From NCBI GenBank assembly GCA_951217055.1, contig OX578276.1, forward strand, positions 15,793,430 through 15,857,429: a DNA stretch of 64,000 nucleotides, in the 5' to 3' direction. The position numbers were made by a program, and so were the translations under genes. Under the pieces are notes generated by a model. It saw only the letters and a list, made by a program, of their open reading frames with translations. It was not told where the DNA came from and made no database searches. Numbering within the stretch: the stretch's first letter is position 1; each line of letters opens with the position of its first letter. The stretch is from Gerris lacustris. Taxonomy: Eukaryota > Arthropoda > Insecta > Hemiptera > Gerridae. Below, in pieces: positions 32,276-45,280 of this stretch.

Positions 32276-34390
32276 ACAGTGAATTTCTATAGCTTTAGGT
32301 TCAGGGAAGTAATCAGGATTGACTTCTAGCGGGGCAGACCTAATGCTTGGGGAGGGGAAAATAAATTTACATGGATGCGGGGGGAGGGGGGGGTCTAAAA
32401 TGTTAAAAAAATATTGTATAATAATTGGTTTTTAGCTACTAATTTGTAGAAAAAATATATATTTACATTTAGAAATTATCATAGGCCTACATTTTTTTTC
32501 CTCTCAGTCCTGAGGTCAAGGCCGACGCAGATTCATAAAAAAAATCTTAATTTGGCATCAATCAAAAGACCTTCTAATGATCTTGAATCTCAAATGGTTG
32601 TAATTTGGAGTTTATAGGTTATGATGATTTTAAAGGTTATATTCTTTTTATGCATTAGTTAGTTTTGTTTTGATTTCCCTCTTTTTTTTGTTTGTTATTT
32701 TTTCGTTTGAATTGATTGTATTACGAGTAACAGTCAGGGTAGGATGTAAATCCTAGACTCAAGTGTTTTATGAGACAATTGACTGAATGATACATTATTT
32801 ACAGGATAAATTATTTATCTCTGGGATGATACTTGTAATGACGTCATAAATAAATTGTTAGTAAAAGGAGCATGACGCATGTGACATTGTTGCAATTCAC
32901 CTCCAATTCACAACGTCCATAACCTACACTCTCATTACTTTACTTATAATATATATTATATTTATTTATTTAACACATAAAACATTATTGTCCATTGTTT
33001 ATTTAAAATAGCTATAATAGGTAATATAAATAGAATATTGAAGAGAACAAGAATATAAAATGATTTATTTAATAGATTATATTATTTTTAAAACTAGATA
33101 TGAACAGGGATGTCAAAAATAGAACATTATAATAAATTAATTACGATTTTTCAGCACTCATTATTAATACAAAATATAACAATTCGTTAAGGTCTTTTCG
33201 TGATTTTAAAGCGTAAACTCTATATTTTAAAATAAAATGTTTTGTAACTTCTATAAATATTATAAAAAAAATCGGTCCCTGACAACTCAGACAAACTTTC
33301 TCATATACGACTTCATAATTACTTTGCCCAGTGTTTTCCATTTACTAGTTTTCGTTCATTTAATTATTATTGAACATTTCATCAAAATTTATCATAAAAA
33401 TAACTTCTCCTGGGCGGGGAATCGAACCCGGGCTCTCTCCGTCCGCGTTATAAGCTTTTTTCTCAGGAACTAGATTTTTCCCGGGAAAACGGCTTATATC
33501 GTTAGATTCGTATTTAAATGGACTACATTTTAGAATTTTTTAAATAAAAATCGTCGGAATCGCTAAAATTCATTTCTCGATTTCACCTCGGGGTATGATT
33601 TTTCTGAACGTGTATACCAAATTTCGTCAAAATCGGCCCAGTAGTATAGCCTCCAGGCTATACTACTATTTTTGAATGTCAATTCGATCCTTTGACAAAT
33701 TTGCGCGTCGAATCAGCTCAATAAGGGTTTCAAAGATGCTACCCGAGCAGACTTTTTTTTTATTTGGTCTTTATAGTCCTTATGACTAACATCCCAAATT
33801 ACTGGGTGTTCTTACTTCGTCGATGAAACCGTTTGACACCTAACATCGTGTACAGAGACTTTACAAGCTCGATAGGAGATATGACACTGCAGCAGGTGTG
33901 CACTCTCCAGTGTACACCTGCTGAGACAAATGAGTAATGCCAGCTATCAGGGTATAGGGATGTGACACGCATCTCACAGGAACCTGGGGGCAACCTTGAT
34001 AATTATTATCAGTGCTGTCAGCGCCAGATAGGTATCTGAATTGCTCTGTATTTCTTCTTATCTGATTTAAAATGATACAGCGTCCCAATAACTTTTGCAA
34101 CAAGTGTGCACCAGGCCTTACTTAGGCACAACTGTTTATTCCTGGTCTGAAACAAGACCCTCAAAACAAAGGTGTACTGGTGGTTAGCCTATACATCTGA
34201 AATATTTAGTAATTTTATTATTAAAATTTAAGAGGTGCTGGAAAGAGCTTTCATGAACACTTTTATAAATACTAACCAGCACCCTCAATTTAAAATAACT
34301 ACAGTTATATGCATGAAATAATGTCTTTAATTAAAAAAGAAATGAAAATTCTATAAAACAAAAAAAAACCTATTTTTATTTTATACCCAT
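32276..34390. other. Intergenic stretch with minor motifs
   Basis: AT-rich. At 33410-33448 the minus strand reads GCCCGGGTTCGATTCCCCGC, a B-box-like tRNA T arm without A box, probably a SINE scrap. A small palindrome AGTAGTATAGCCT...AGGCTATACTACT lies at 33640-33668. No gene is visible. Confidence 0.4.
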
Positions 34391-34576
34391 CTAAGACCAT
34401 AGGACTCTCCTAATCCGACCAATCCCAAGACCATGCTTTTCTGTCTCAAGTAGACCGAAGCCACAAAATTCCACAATAATTAGTGATATCTTCTCTCCAC
34501 CTTTTCCCTGGTCCTCTTCTCTTTCTTGATCCTCCTCAAGGATATCATTCTGTAAGTCACTGAGCACATCCATCAC
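34391..34576 (-). other. Short unassigned open frame
   Basis: 61 codons beginning MMDVLSDLQNDILEEDQERE, acidic and then mixed. Not recognised, no splice context resolved. Could be an exon of the unrecognised gene at 40434-37411 only if order were reversed, so that is excluded; chance frame or repeat remnant are the likelier options. Confidence 0.25.
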
Positions 34577-34735
34577 ATGTATTTTTAATATTTTAATACT
34601 AATTATTATTATTTTAATAATAATATTTTCAATACATCATATGTATTTATATTATTTTAAATATAATATAAACTAAAATCTAAAACTGTCTCTAAATTTG
34701 GCTGAGTAGCAGTTAATTCTAGGTAATTCAATAGC

Positions 34736-34942
34736 TTGAGAGGAATTTTAAGGGGAAAGGAAATATTAAAATATTTGTTAGATATAGGTGTGTCTAAGGA
34801 GATCATCTTAGAGGAATACCATAAAATATCGGAGCCACTTTTCTATGATTACTGGTCGGCGAGATGCAAGAGCTTAAACGAAAATTGGGCCTTTTTATGG
34901 TTTCTAATGAAGTGTAACAAGCCGAGACAAACTCTTTAATTT
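34736..34942 (+). other. Short unassigned open frame with protein-like composition
   Basis: Plus strand, reads RGILRGKEILKYLLDIGVSK then EIILEEYHKISEPLFYDYWS and ends at TAA (34939). Codon use and charge pattern look more like protein than chance, but no family is recognised and no clean acceptor precedes it. It lies just before a LINE scrap, so an old mobile element is possible. Confidence 0.3.
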
Positions 34943-35011
34943 AATGCTTGCATTCTCCTATCTTTTAATTACTAAAATTCTGCAATAATAGTGTTGCAAT
35001 AGTATAACGAC

Positions 35012-35176
35012 ATTGCCTGCCGTAGTATAACAGGGGCCATGAGGACTACACCTACGGCAGCCTTGGAAGCCTTAGTAGGAGTCCCCCCTCTTCAGCTATG
35101 GATCAGAGGAGAAGCCATCGCCTCGTATGTAAGACTAAGGGACAATGGACAATGGCTAGGTGAATTGAGATCCTAA
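35012..35176 (+). pseudogene. LINE fragment (post-RT region)
   Basis: Plus strand encodes ACRSITGAMRTTPTAALEAL, VGVPPLQLWIRGEAIASYVR and LRDNGQWLGE, then a stop. This aligns residue for residue with the 797-residue LINE ORF of this window around its residues 405-452, with few changes. Both ends are cut. A small sister fragment of the same LINE family. Confidence 0.85.
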
Positions 35177-35559
35177 ATATTATATATTTATACACTTGGT
35201 TGTTTACTTTAATTTTCAAGTCAATGATTAGTAGGCACTCATTTACTAGTTTACCCTCCCAAAATAACTTTAGGAGTAAATATTTCCTTATCTTAATAGT
35301 TAATTAGACTAAGTGATTTTATCTCCTCTAGGTACAGAAGTGTGATGTTCCTTTGTCGCAAACTTCATTAGACTTAATATCCCCTTCTCTTATATAGTTA
35401 TTTTGAGTATTAAAATAGGGTTATTTTAATAGGGGAGGCAACAATGTAAATTAGTACCAACACTGGTTTTATTGAAGTGAAATATTTGTCTTGGTTAGCA
35501 TACATTTTCAAATCAATTTTAAATTGTGTTATATATAATATAAATTAAATAGTCCGACA

Positions 35560-37213
35560 AAAGTGCCTGACTAACATCATATAAATTAAGAATAGGTTGT
35601 CGGCTAAGTTCTTCAGAGGGACATAGCTTGGCAATAAGCATTTGCAAAAAACCAAACCTGTGGATAGTGGCCATGCATACCAATTATGGTGGACATTGTG
35701 ATTTTCACGATCCTGAGTACAAAATTAGTTAGTAGACCAAAAATTGTTGATTTTAGTTTGTCACTTGATAGGTGACCACTATGATTTGGATTTGGAGTAA
35801 TGTTTGACTAACCAACCAATCAAGTGATGAATTAACATCAACTTGATTTTTGGTCTGCTAACTAATTTTGTACTCAGGATCACGAAAATCACATTATCCA
35901 CCATAATGGGACATGGCCGCTCTCCACCATATTATTTTTTTCAAATGCTATTGCCAAGCTATGTTCTGCAGACAAACACAGCCTACCCACATATTCTTAA
36001 CTAGCTGAATACCCGTGCTTCGCTACGGGGTGTTTTATTTTCAATTTAATGGATTTATAAACTACCATCAAGAAACATTTAAATTATTTTACAAAGCGAG
36101 AATATCTAGATTCTATCCCTCCCCTTTGATAAGATAATTTGCTAATATCCCAAATTAGTAATTCATTCCGACTAAATTTTTAAAAAGGAAAAGCAGTGGT
36201 ATTTTCCTTCTGTACTATTCAATAAAGGTATTTTAAAAATAATAATAATAATAAAAAAAAAATAAAAAAATACAAAATTTTAGCCAATCGGATAAATGTA
36301 CGGACACAATAATTATTAGTTATTTATCCATAGATATAGATATATTTTTCCATTTTATCCCCCTAAATGTACATAACAATAATTGTACAGCACTCTTAAA
36401 GAGCTTTTCAACGGTATGCATCGTGAAGGGTTTTCATTACTTTGACATTTGTACCCCGTACCCCTGTGTACCAAAATCAAAATTTCGAACATGCATGAAG
36501 TCAGTGACCTTCCCCTTTTCCCCTTGCTTTGAAGGACAAGTGTGCAAATATTCATTCAAATCGGAATAAAACGGTAGATTTGAATAAAGAACACACACAC
36601 ACATACGTTGACTCTTCCTTATTACCCCTCTCCTAAATGAAAATAATGACAAAAACGTACATTACAAGCCTTTTAACGATATGCATCATAAAGGGTACCT
36701 ATCAATTACTTTGACATTTGTACCCCGTACTCCTGTGTACCAACATTTTAACTTTATAATCTCATGTAAGCAGTACACTCATAGACACTCTTCATTTATA
36801 TAAGATGTAGTTATACACATTTTTCCATTTTACCCCCTCCTAAATGAAAATATGACAAAACTGTACATAACAACAATTACTGTACTTTTAAAGAGCTTTT
36901 CAACGATATGCATCATTAAAAGTATTCATTACTTTGACATTTGTACCCCGTACCCCTGGGTACAAAAATAAAAATTTCGCAAAATCCTTTCTTAGTGGAT
37001 GCCTATGATATGAACCGAGTATATTCTCATAATTTCAAGTCTCTCGGTTAAGCAGATTTTGCAGTGCGTTGATTCTATGTCAGTCAGTCAGTCAGTCAAT
37101 CAGGACATTGCCACTTATACTATAGATAGGCACTATCAGATTAACTTTTACACAAAATTCTAGCTTGATGTTAGTCAGACAGTTTTTTGCACGCTAACTC
37201 CTGAACTATAGAT
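35560..37213. mobile_element. Repeat A, foldback copy split by a Helitron
   Basis: The left arm (about 35560-35790) and right arm (35830-36000 plus 37127-37210) are inverted copies sharing GGACATAGCTTGGCAATA and AATCACATT...CACC words. The right arm is interrupted at 36000 by a Helitron. The uninterrupted relative at 7380-7640 supplies the empty site. No protein coded. Confidence 0.7.
36001..37126 (-). mobile_element. Non-autonomous Helitron
   Basis: Read on the minus strand it starts TCTATAGTATAAGTGGCAAT and ends with hairpin CCCGTAGCGAAGCACGGG, ten bases, then CTAG. TC start, CTAG end, terminal hairpin and insertion between host A and T with no target duplication are all hallmarks of Helitrons. 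The interior has three diverged copies of a unit with ACTTTGACATTTGTACCCCG. No Rep-helicase gene, so it is mobilised in trans. About 1.13 kb. Confidence 0.85.
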
Positions 37214-37410
37214 CAAAGTAATTATAATAAAAATAATTTTAAAACAAGTGTAAATAAAATTCACAAGTAAAAATAATGCTCTTTGACACATTTAAATGTC
37301 AAAAATTTTGAACATATAAATATAAAATTAAAAATTTTCTAATAAGATATTTGACCTTAATCGATAAAAAATTTGTTAGTGAGTAAAAATTATCGAAGAA
37401 TAAAATTATA

Positions 37411-37546
37411 TTAATAAGTATGTCGTGCATGGAGAGTCCTGGCGGCGGTAGCTGCAGCAAACTCCAGAAGAAGATTATCAAAATGTGCGGCCATTTCCAG
37501 TATAATCCGGAGAATAAAAATGTAATCAAATTCAGTTTTTAGAGTG
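37411..37546 (-). CDS. Unrecognised gene C, terminal coding exon
   Basis: Acceptor TGATCAATAG|C at phase 2, then 44 codons and TAA. It encodes TLKTEFDYIFILRIILEMAA then HFDNLLLEFAAATAARTLHA and RHTY. The composition suggests an amphipathic, Ala/Leu-rich C-terminal helix. The codon from the previous exon, TG, completes to Cys with the first base. A plus-strand frame over the same bases (ATG at 37420) is also open for 40 codons; the minus reading is preferred because it joins in phase with a well-bordered upstream exon. Function unknown. Confidence 0.55.
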
Positions 37547-37669
37547 CTATTGATCATACATTAAGTTTATAATTATTTCATACTCTTTTTTACAATTAGT
37601 ATTAACTTATGACAGAGTGGGAAAGTAAAAACAAATTGGAGGGGAGCCAATGAGAGCACTGGATTTTGG

Positions 37670-37955
37670 GCACTTCTTTAGACTGTTACTCCCCTTATAA
37701 AAAAAACAACAGAGGGGAGTAGCAATCTAAAGAAGGTGTATGTAATGTTCTTCTTTAGACTGTTACTCCCCTTATAAAAAAACAACAGAGGGGAGTAACA
37801 ATCTAAAGAAGGTGTATGTAATGTTCTTCTTTAGACTGTTACACTCCTTATAAAAACAAGTGTGATATCCTTTTGTCCCAAAGTAATAGTTATTTAGTGT
37901 CATTTATATTCATTTAAAACAAAAACAAAAGGGAATAACAATCTAAAGAAGACTG
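37670..37955. mobile_element. Three-unit cluster of CTTCTTTAGACTGTTACTCC MITEs
   Basis: Two successive 68 bp palindromic units (about 37672-37737 and 37752-37820), each made of CTTCTTTAGACTGTTACTCC, a short A-rich core and the inverted partner. A third, longer unit resembles the element at 10985-11153, including TGTGATATCCTTTTGTCC. Tandem nesting or deletion forms of one MITE family. Confidence 0.7.
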
Positions 37956-38315
37956 GATTTTGAATTCAAGAAGGTCGGGCTAACAGGGCAAATAAAAATG
38001 TCGGTTGAAGTATGATATCAAACCTACCTGGGACAAAATCATTAAATTTCCCAAAAAAAATAAAGAAATGTCATTGTCCATTTCAAATTTATTAAATGTA
38101 TTTCTGTATAACAAATTATGATGAGTAAAAAAATAAATAAATAATAAAGCAAAAACGACTGAAGGCCACACGTGTGAAAAACTGCAATGACACATTTACA
38201 TACATTCAACAGAAAAAGCATTTTTTCCGTGGTAGGCAGTGAAATAGCAACTTTAGAGCCTAAAAAACATAGCTAAAATCCATTTTTTCATTACATGGAC
38301 TTAAATCTTTTCATT

Positions 38316-38388
38316 ACTACCAGCACGAAAGAAAACATTTTCTTAGTCCTAGGACGTAAGAAATAATGTTTTCTTTCGTGCTGGTAGT
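38316..38388. repeat. Perfect 24 bp inverted repeat
   Basis: 38316-38339 (ACTACCAGCACGAAAGAAAA...) and 38365-38388 are exact complements with a 25-base spacer that itself contains CCTAGG at its centre. Confidence 0.88.
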
Positions 38389-38629
38389 TATCAAAACTTC
38401 CGCTTTAGCGCTGCAATCTTTGTAGATATGCTTGTTAGTACGCTTAAAATCCGCTAGATCTCAATGCATTTTATTTATCTTTTCTTATAGTGTAACCTCT
38501 TTTTAAGGTTTCTTTTTTTTTTAAATCTTAAGTATGTTATTATTATTATATTGATTATTGATTAATATTTAATGTTTTTTCATTGTCTGCTACCACGAAA
38601 AAAAAAAAAAAATAGCATATGCTACACGA

Positions 38630-38706
38630 CTGTGAAGTGTTTTTTCTTTACCTTGGCAATATTTAACAATGTAATTGCCATGGTAAAGAAAAAACTCACT
38701 TCACAG
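38630..38706. repeat. Inverted repeat about 31 bp arms
   Basis: CTGTGAAGTG...TTCTTTACCTTGGCAAT pairs with ATTGCCATGGTAAAGAAAA...CACTTCACAG with two differences. Spacer is about 14 bases. No coding content. Confidence 0.8.
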
Positions 38707-39884
38707 CCTAGTAACATAATATACTATTAAAGTTCGGAGCCCAATTAAAAATTCTCATTTAGCTGAATAATTTGATATGTTTATGCCATTTCTTGAAACA
38801 TTCCAGTTTTTCCTAGTCTTTACGTATATATGTGGTGGGGTTTGAGTGTTCCAGCATTAGCTGTGTAACCCGTATAATTATTGTTACAGCCTTAGCTTTC
38901 TCATAGTAAAGTAGTTATAAGGTAGGTATTGTAAAACCACTTGACTTAGGGAGCCAGGGAGCAACCCATTTCTATTGTGAGCAGGGTGAAAACCAAGTGT
39001 GAGGCCTTCACTGATAGACAGACAGTTTTTTGGGCTCAGGAGAGTTTATCAATCCATCAAAATCTCATATTTAAGTTTTTTATCACAATACTTTCTCATG
39101 TACATGAGATTTTTTTTTTTTATTAAAAAATAAAAGTTGAGTGGGAGGTAGTTAAGGGTGAACTAGTCTAGCCTTGCAGGCCATATAGAGTGTTTGAGAA
39201 AGCTCAGGGGTTCATCATCTGTATTCCTTGTTTAACCCTCGGGAACACGCCTAAATTTGAAATATAACTGTGAAATTGAGATAGATGTGTGTGCGATTGG
39301 AAGATAGGGATTTTTCTAGTTACATTTCTTGCTTTCATAAAGAGAATCAGTCACTGTTTGACATCGTACGTGATTATACTTCAATTCTGTGCCCATATTG
39401 TCCTGACAGGGGACCCACGCCACTTTCCTTTCATTTTAGTATTACGCTAATTTTAGTGAAATTTATACATATAATACAAAATAAATTAATATAGGACTTG
39501 AATTTAAAAATAAAATAATAAAAATATACAGAAAAAATTAAAAATTAGAAAATTATTACTGAGACTGACTAATTTTGTGCTTATAAACCATGAAACTAAA
39601 CAACGGTATTTTATAAATTTAAAAAATAATAAAACAATAAAACCAATTTAAATATGTTTTATAATATTTTGCTAAAATGGTTTCAAGTTTATATTTATTT
39701 TACCTATTGTGTGGGCATGTAAAACAGATTAAGTCCTATCAGGGGTCCGCGCCTCCTCGTGTCTGTATTAGACCGCTCGCACCCGAGGGTTAACAAACTT
39801 CACAACTTCTTTCTTTCAAACAATTCAAACAACTTTTTTATTTAAATTTAATAATGTATTATTGTAAAACATTCTTTTTTGCCT
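38707..39884. other. Intron of gene C, no feature seen
   Basis: AT-rich. The 69-codon plus frame at 39285-39494 has no acceptor or known domain. Bases at 39225-39250 and 39770-39790 (AACCCTCGGG / ACCCGAGGGTTAA) are inverted and may bracket a 550 bp TIR element whose ends begin TTAACCCTCGGG. Confidence 0.4.
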
Positions 39885-40731
39885 CCAAGAATACCAAAGG
39901 TATCAAGAAGCTATGTGCTCATTTTGGAGAACGAAATATTATTGTGTCACCGAATTGAAAAATTCTGTTTTTAGACATCAGGAACATTTTTGGTTCCATG
40001 TCTGTCTGTCGGTCTGATGCTCAATTTTTGCGAACCAACATATATCTTAATAACTACTATGTCCAATCATATTGAAATTTGGATTATAGATCATAATTAG
40101 CCCATTGTTGGTCCCACAAGGGCTCTTCCACTAGGGCACAAATGTACATTTATTTACATCTACATCTTCAAATGTACTCATCTGATTTTTATGAAATTCG
40201 GATGATTTGTCGAAAGTAGCCTGCAGAGAGACCGATTCATTTCAACCGTCAGGGATCTTTAAAAAACCTTTGCTAAATTGATACTTTAATTCATGTAAAA
40301 AATTATTCAAACTTTGACAGATTTCAAAAAGAAAAAAGTGACCACTAGTTACACTTACCAGAACACAAGTCTGGCCAAGGATTGGGAAAGAGTATTAGTT
40401 TCAGTCCTAAGTTCCACCAAAGCAAATATAGGACCTAAGTTAAAGTCAAAGAATTATTATTAAAAGATAATTGTTTTGATTTTTGGCAGCCGAGAGGACA
40501 AATTCGTGGAACTGCTGCTATGATGAAGTTGAGAGGTCCTGTTAAAGGAAATCTCAGAATTAAAGGAATGAGATTCTGTATAAAAATGCAAGGAGAACTT
40601 CAACGCAAGTGTTAAAAACATTTATTATCTGATAAATTCTCGGACAAAAACATTGTACTATTGACTATAAGAAGTACACCACTAATTTCTTTCACATATT
40701 TTTAAAATCAAATATGTATAACTTTGAAAAA

Positions 40732-40770
<39 letters not shown>

Positions 40771-41465
40771 TAATCGTTAAAATAAATTGGATTTTTTTAA
40801 CGTGTTTTATGATTTCTTTATGAATATTTTATAAATAAATATAAGTTAGCCTCTCATTTTAATTATTTTAATCTTAAATCATTTTTAACAGCCATTTCTC
40901 CCTTTTTTTTAAAAAAAAATAGACCACCAATTGGTGTGGCACATAGCTTCCTCCCATCCTATCACATACTTTATTTATTTTATGCTTTCACAAGCTATTA
41001 TTTTCTAATTTGTTTAATTGTTTCCCCTGTTTTTTTAATCTGTCAATTTTTTTTTTTATTTCTTACATAAATTAAAGTATCAATTTACCAAAAGATAAAG
41101 AGCGTAGACGGTTCAAATTAATCTGGGGCTATCTGCGGGTTACTTTTGATAAACTATAAAAGTTTCATACAAATCAGATAAGTACTTTTGAAGCTGTAGA
41201 TGAAAATAAATGTATGTCTGTGCACATGTGGAAGACAAATGTGTGCAGAAGGTTGAAACTTATATGGGACCAACAATGAGCTAATTATAACCCACCATAC
41301 AAATTTTATTAAAATCGGACGTGTAGTTTTTACGATATGTTGGTTCATATTAATTGAGCGACAGATTAACAGACAGACACGGAATCAAAAATGTTGCCTG
41401 ATGTCTGCAACGGATTTCTGTCTTGGAATTTTTGAAATCGGAGACCTAAAATACTTTAGAAGACA
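39885..41465. repeat. Dispersed foldback family F, copy 3, interrupted
   Basis: The left part (39885-40340) and right part (41045-41465) are inverted copies of family F with GTCTGTCTGTCGGTCTG and GATTTCTGTCTTGGAATTTT. Between them lie about 700 bp that include gene C's exon and a 30-base A run at about 40738-40768, so the family here brackets non-repeat DNA. Confidence 0.6.
40359..40434 (-). CDS. Unrecognised gene C, penultimate coding exon
   Basis: Acceptor CTTTGACTTTAACTTAG|GT and strong donor TTCTG|GTAAGT. Two bases, 24 codons, two bases. It encodes PIFALVELRTETNTLSQSLA then RLVF and joins the terminal exon in frame as RLVFC|TLKTEF. It resembles a helical repeat but no family is recognised. 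Upstream exons are not found: the region 40490-40615 is open on both strands with ambiguous splice signals. The intron to the last exon is 2.8 kb. Confidence 0.55.
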
Positions 41466-42990
41466 AAAAATAAAATAATATTAATAATATAAATAAAAAA
41501 AACCAAAACAATAAAATTTAATTTTCATGTATTAAGAGAAAAACTTTTTTTATAAGGTAACAAAAGAAATAAAACATAAATTATTGGTCATTAATTACAA
41601 AATTTCTTTAACAAAATACAAATAATAAAATTATTTTTTTTAACAAAAGAAAAAATAACATCAAACACTGACGTCTATCTTCTAAAATATAATTTCAATA
41701 CATACATAGAAATTCACAGACAATTAGATTTTCATTGGGTTTTTACAAACAATTAGATTTTCAATTTTTCAATTTTTATTTTGTGCATTTATAAAACATG
41801 TTATTTTCCATTTAAATAGATTTATTATTTCAAAGAAAATTTTAGTAAATATTACGAATTAAAAAAAACAACAATATGTAACTTTTATGATTACATCAAA
41901 TAATTATATCATTTTAAAAGTGGAATTACATTGAAACAGTTATCACACTTATTAAATAAAAAATAATTTTTAAGATCTTTCAGAGATCATATTATCTGAG
42001 ATTGTGTGAATCTGAAATCACAAAGCAATTTTTGAGGGAAGATTCACCAAAGTGCTCATAATATAAGGTACTTAACGCCAATTATAATCTGGTAACATCT
42101 ATAGCAGGGTTAAAATTACAATAATTTCTGACAGCTCAGGTTGGTCAACCTAAGTAAGGTAAAAAATAAAGCTACTTGGCGGATATCCTGAGGTTATCCA
42201 GTTGGCCCAACCTTTTGGATGTCTTGAGCTTTCCCACTCAAATTTTTCAATTTTCCTACACTTCCAACTCTAATAATAATCCTACTATAATAAAATATTA
42301 TTTAAAGGATTTAAGGCTAAATAGGCCTTAATTATTAATTATTTCTTTGATTATGAAATACAAGAGATTAAATCTTTAGTGTTCTTGTATCTTCGGTGTT
42401 TCAGATCACAGCTGTTTATTTTTTATTTATTTATGACAGCTAAACTAAATAAATCACAATGGTTATACTTATTTTTATGCTTTAAAGAACAGACTTGACA
42501 TGGTGGAAACAAGAGTGTCTTTTTCTATGACAATAGCACCACAACTTATACATAGGGGCAGGGCAGACAAACGCCACAGGAGACTGGAACAAACTTGTAC
42601 TTAATACAGTTCTTCTTCCAGTTAGGATAGACAAAGATTCTTTCAAGCTTTGAAGTCTTTTTGAGGTTGATAGGGCATATACTGAGAAAACCGGAGGAAT
42701 TCAAGATATAGAAAGGAGATACCTAAAGAAAATGAAGGGCAAACCATGGGAGGAACTCTACTGTAACAGATGGGCTTGACGCCCCCTTAACCCCTAGCCC
42801 ACCCTGCCACCCCCATTCTCCTATCCCCAACCCATCTAACCACCACTAATCTTAGTAGATAGTAGACCGTAGCAGACTGGGCTTGGAAGTTCAACCAATA
42901 ATGAGAAGTGCAGAGAACACATAACTTCCATATATCAGAAATGTCAGTAGGATGGACATTGAGCACTAACCAGGATAACCTAAGAAGGCC
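41466..42990. other. Intergenic AT-rich stretch
   Basis: No supported gene. 42480-42780 is GC-richer and may be an eroded repeat. Confidence 0.4.
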
Positions 42991-43550
42991 TAAAGCTCTG
43001 TTTACACGGTGATAGTTCTCCCATGATAGAACTATCAAGTCAGTCTACTTCATAGAACTATTACTAGTCTACACTGTGAGAGTTAACATAAGTCAAAACT
43101 TGTCTTGTACAAAGACAACAAGTTATATCCATGTCCAACATTTTTGACTTGGATACTGAAATAGAACATTAAATATATTATAATGTTAAATTATAATAAA
43201 TATACAGCAAAGGAATATTCATATGGCCGAAAACAACTAAATCTGATATCAAGTGTGAAGCAAGCTATCATATTATTATTGCTGCCTTTTAGATCTGTTA
43301 TCACGTCATATAAAAGTATAAATAAACAATAAGCCAATCAGCGTCTAGTATCTAGCATGGTAGTTCTTAATACTGCGGCGTGAGTGCTCTGACTGCTGTG
43401 ATAGAAGACTCAACTATCTCATCAGGCGAGATAGTGTGATGGCTGATAATTCTATCATGGCAAAATCTATTATGTAGTCCCCACAGTGATAGTTGCTATC
43501 GTGATCACAACTATCGTGTGAACTATCACCGTGTAATAAACGGGGCTTTA
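42991..43550. mobile_element. MITE, 560 bp, TAAAGC ends
   Basis: TAAAGCTCTGTTTACACGGT at the left and its near complement (CACCGTGTAATAAACGGGGCTTTA) at the right give terminal repeats of about 30 bp with one 2-base gap. Subterminal GATAGTTC and ACTATCA motifs repeat at both ends. TA is the likely target duplication. No coding frame; superfamily open. Confidence 0.75.
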
Positions 43551-45135
<1,585 letters not shown>

Positions 45136-45280
45136 GTCACAAACAGCTTGGGTTTCCAGTGGAGTCCGCGTCACGAAGGGGTTGAAATCCGACGAGGATT
45201 TCACCACTTGTGGAAGCGAAACGTCGGATTTCAACCCCTTCGTGACGCGGATTTCACCGGAAACCCAAGCTGTTTATGAC
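45136..45280. repeat. Long palindrome, 59 bp arms
   Basis: 45136-45194 and 45222-45280 are inverted with few mismatches; key words AACAGCTTGGGTTTCC, CGCGTCACGAAGGGGTTGAA and ATCCGACG. The 27-base loop is AGGATTTCACCACTTGTGGA.... Compact foldback unit. Confidence 0.88.

Noticed and set aside
33405..33450. tRNA gene on the minus strand
   Set aside because: Only a T-arm-like B box is present; no A box or anticodon arm at the proper distance.
37420..37542. Plus-strand ORF of 40 codons (MSCMESPGGGSCSKLQKKII...)
   Set aside because: It overlaps the minus-strand exon of gene C, which has a phase-matched partner exon with a strong GTAAGT donor. The plus reading needs a weak donor and an uncertain second exon. 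Kept only as an alternative.
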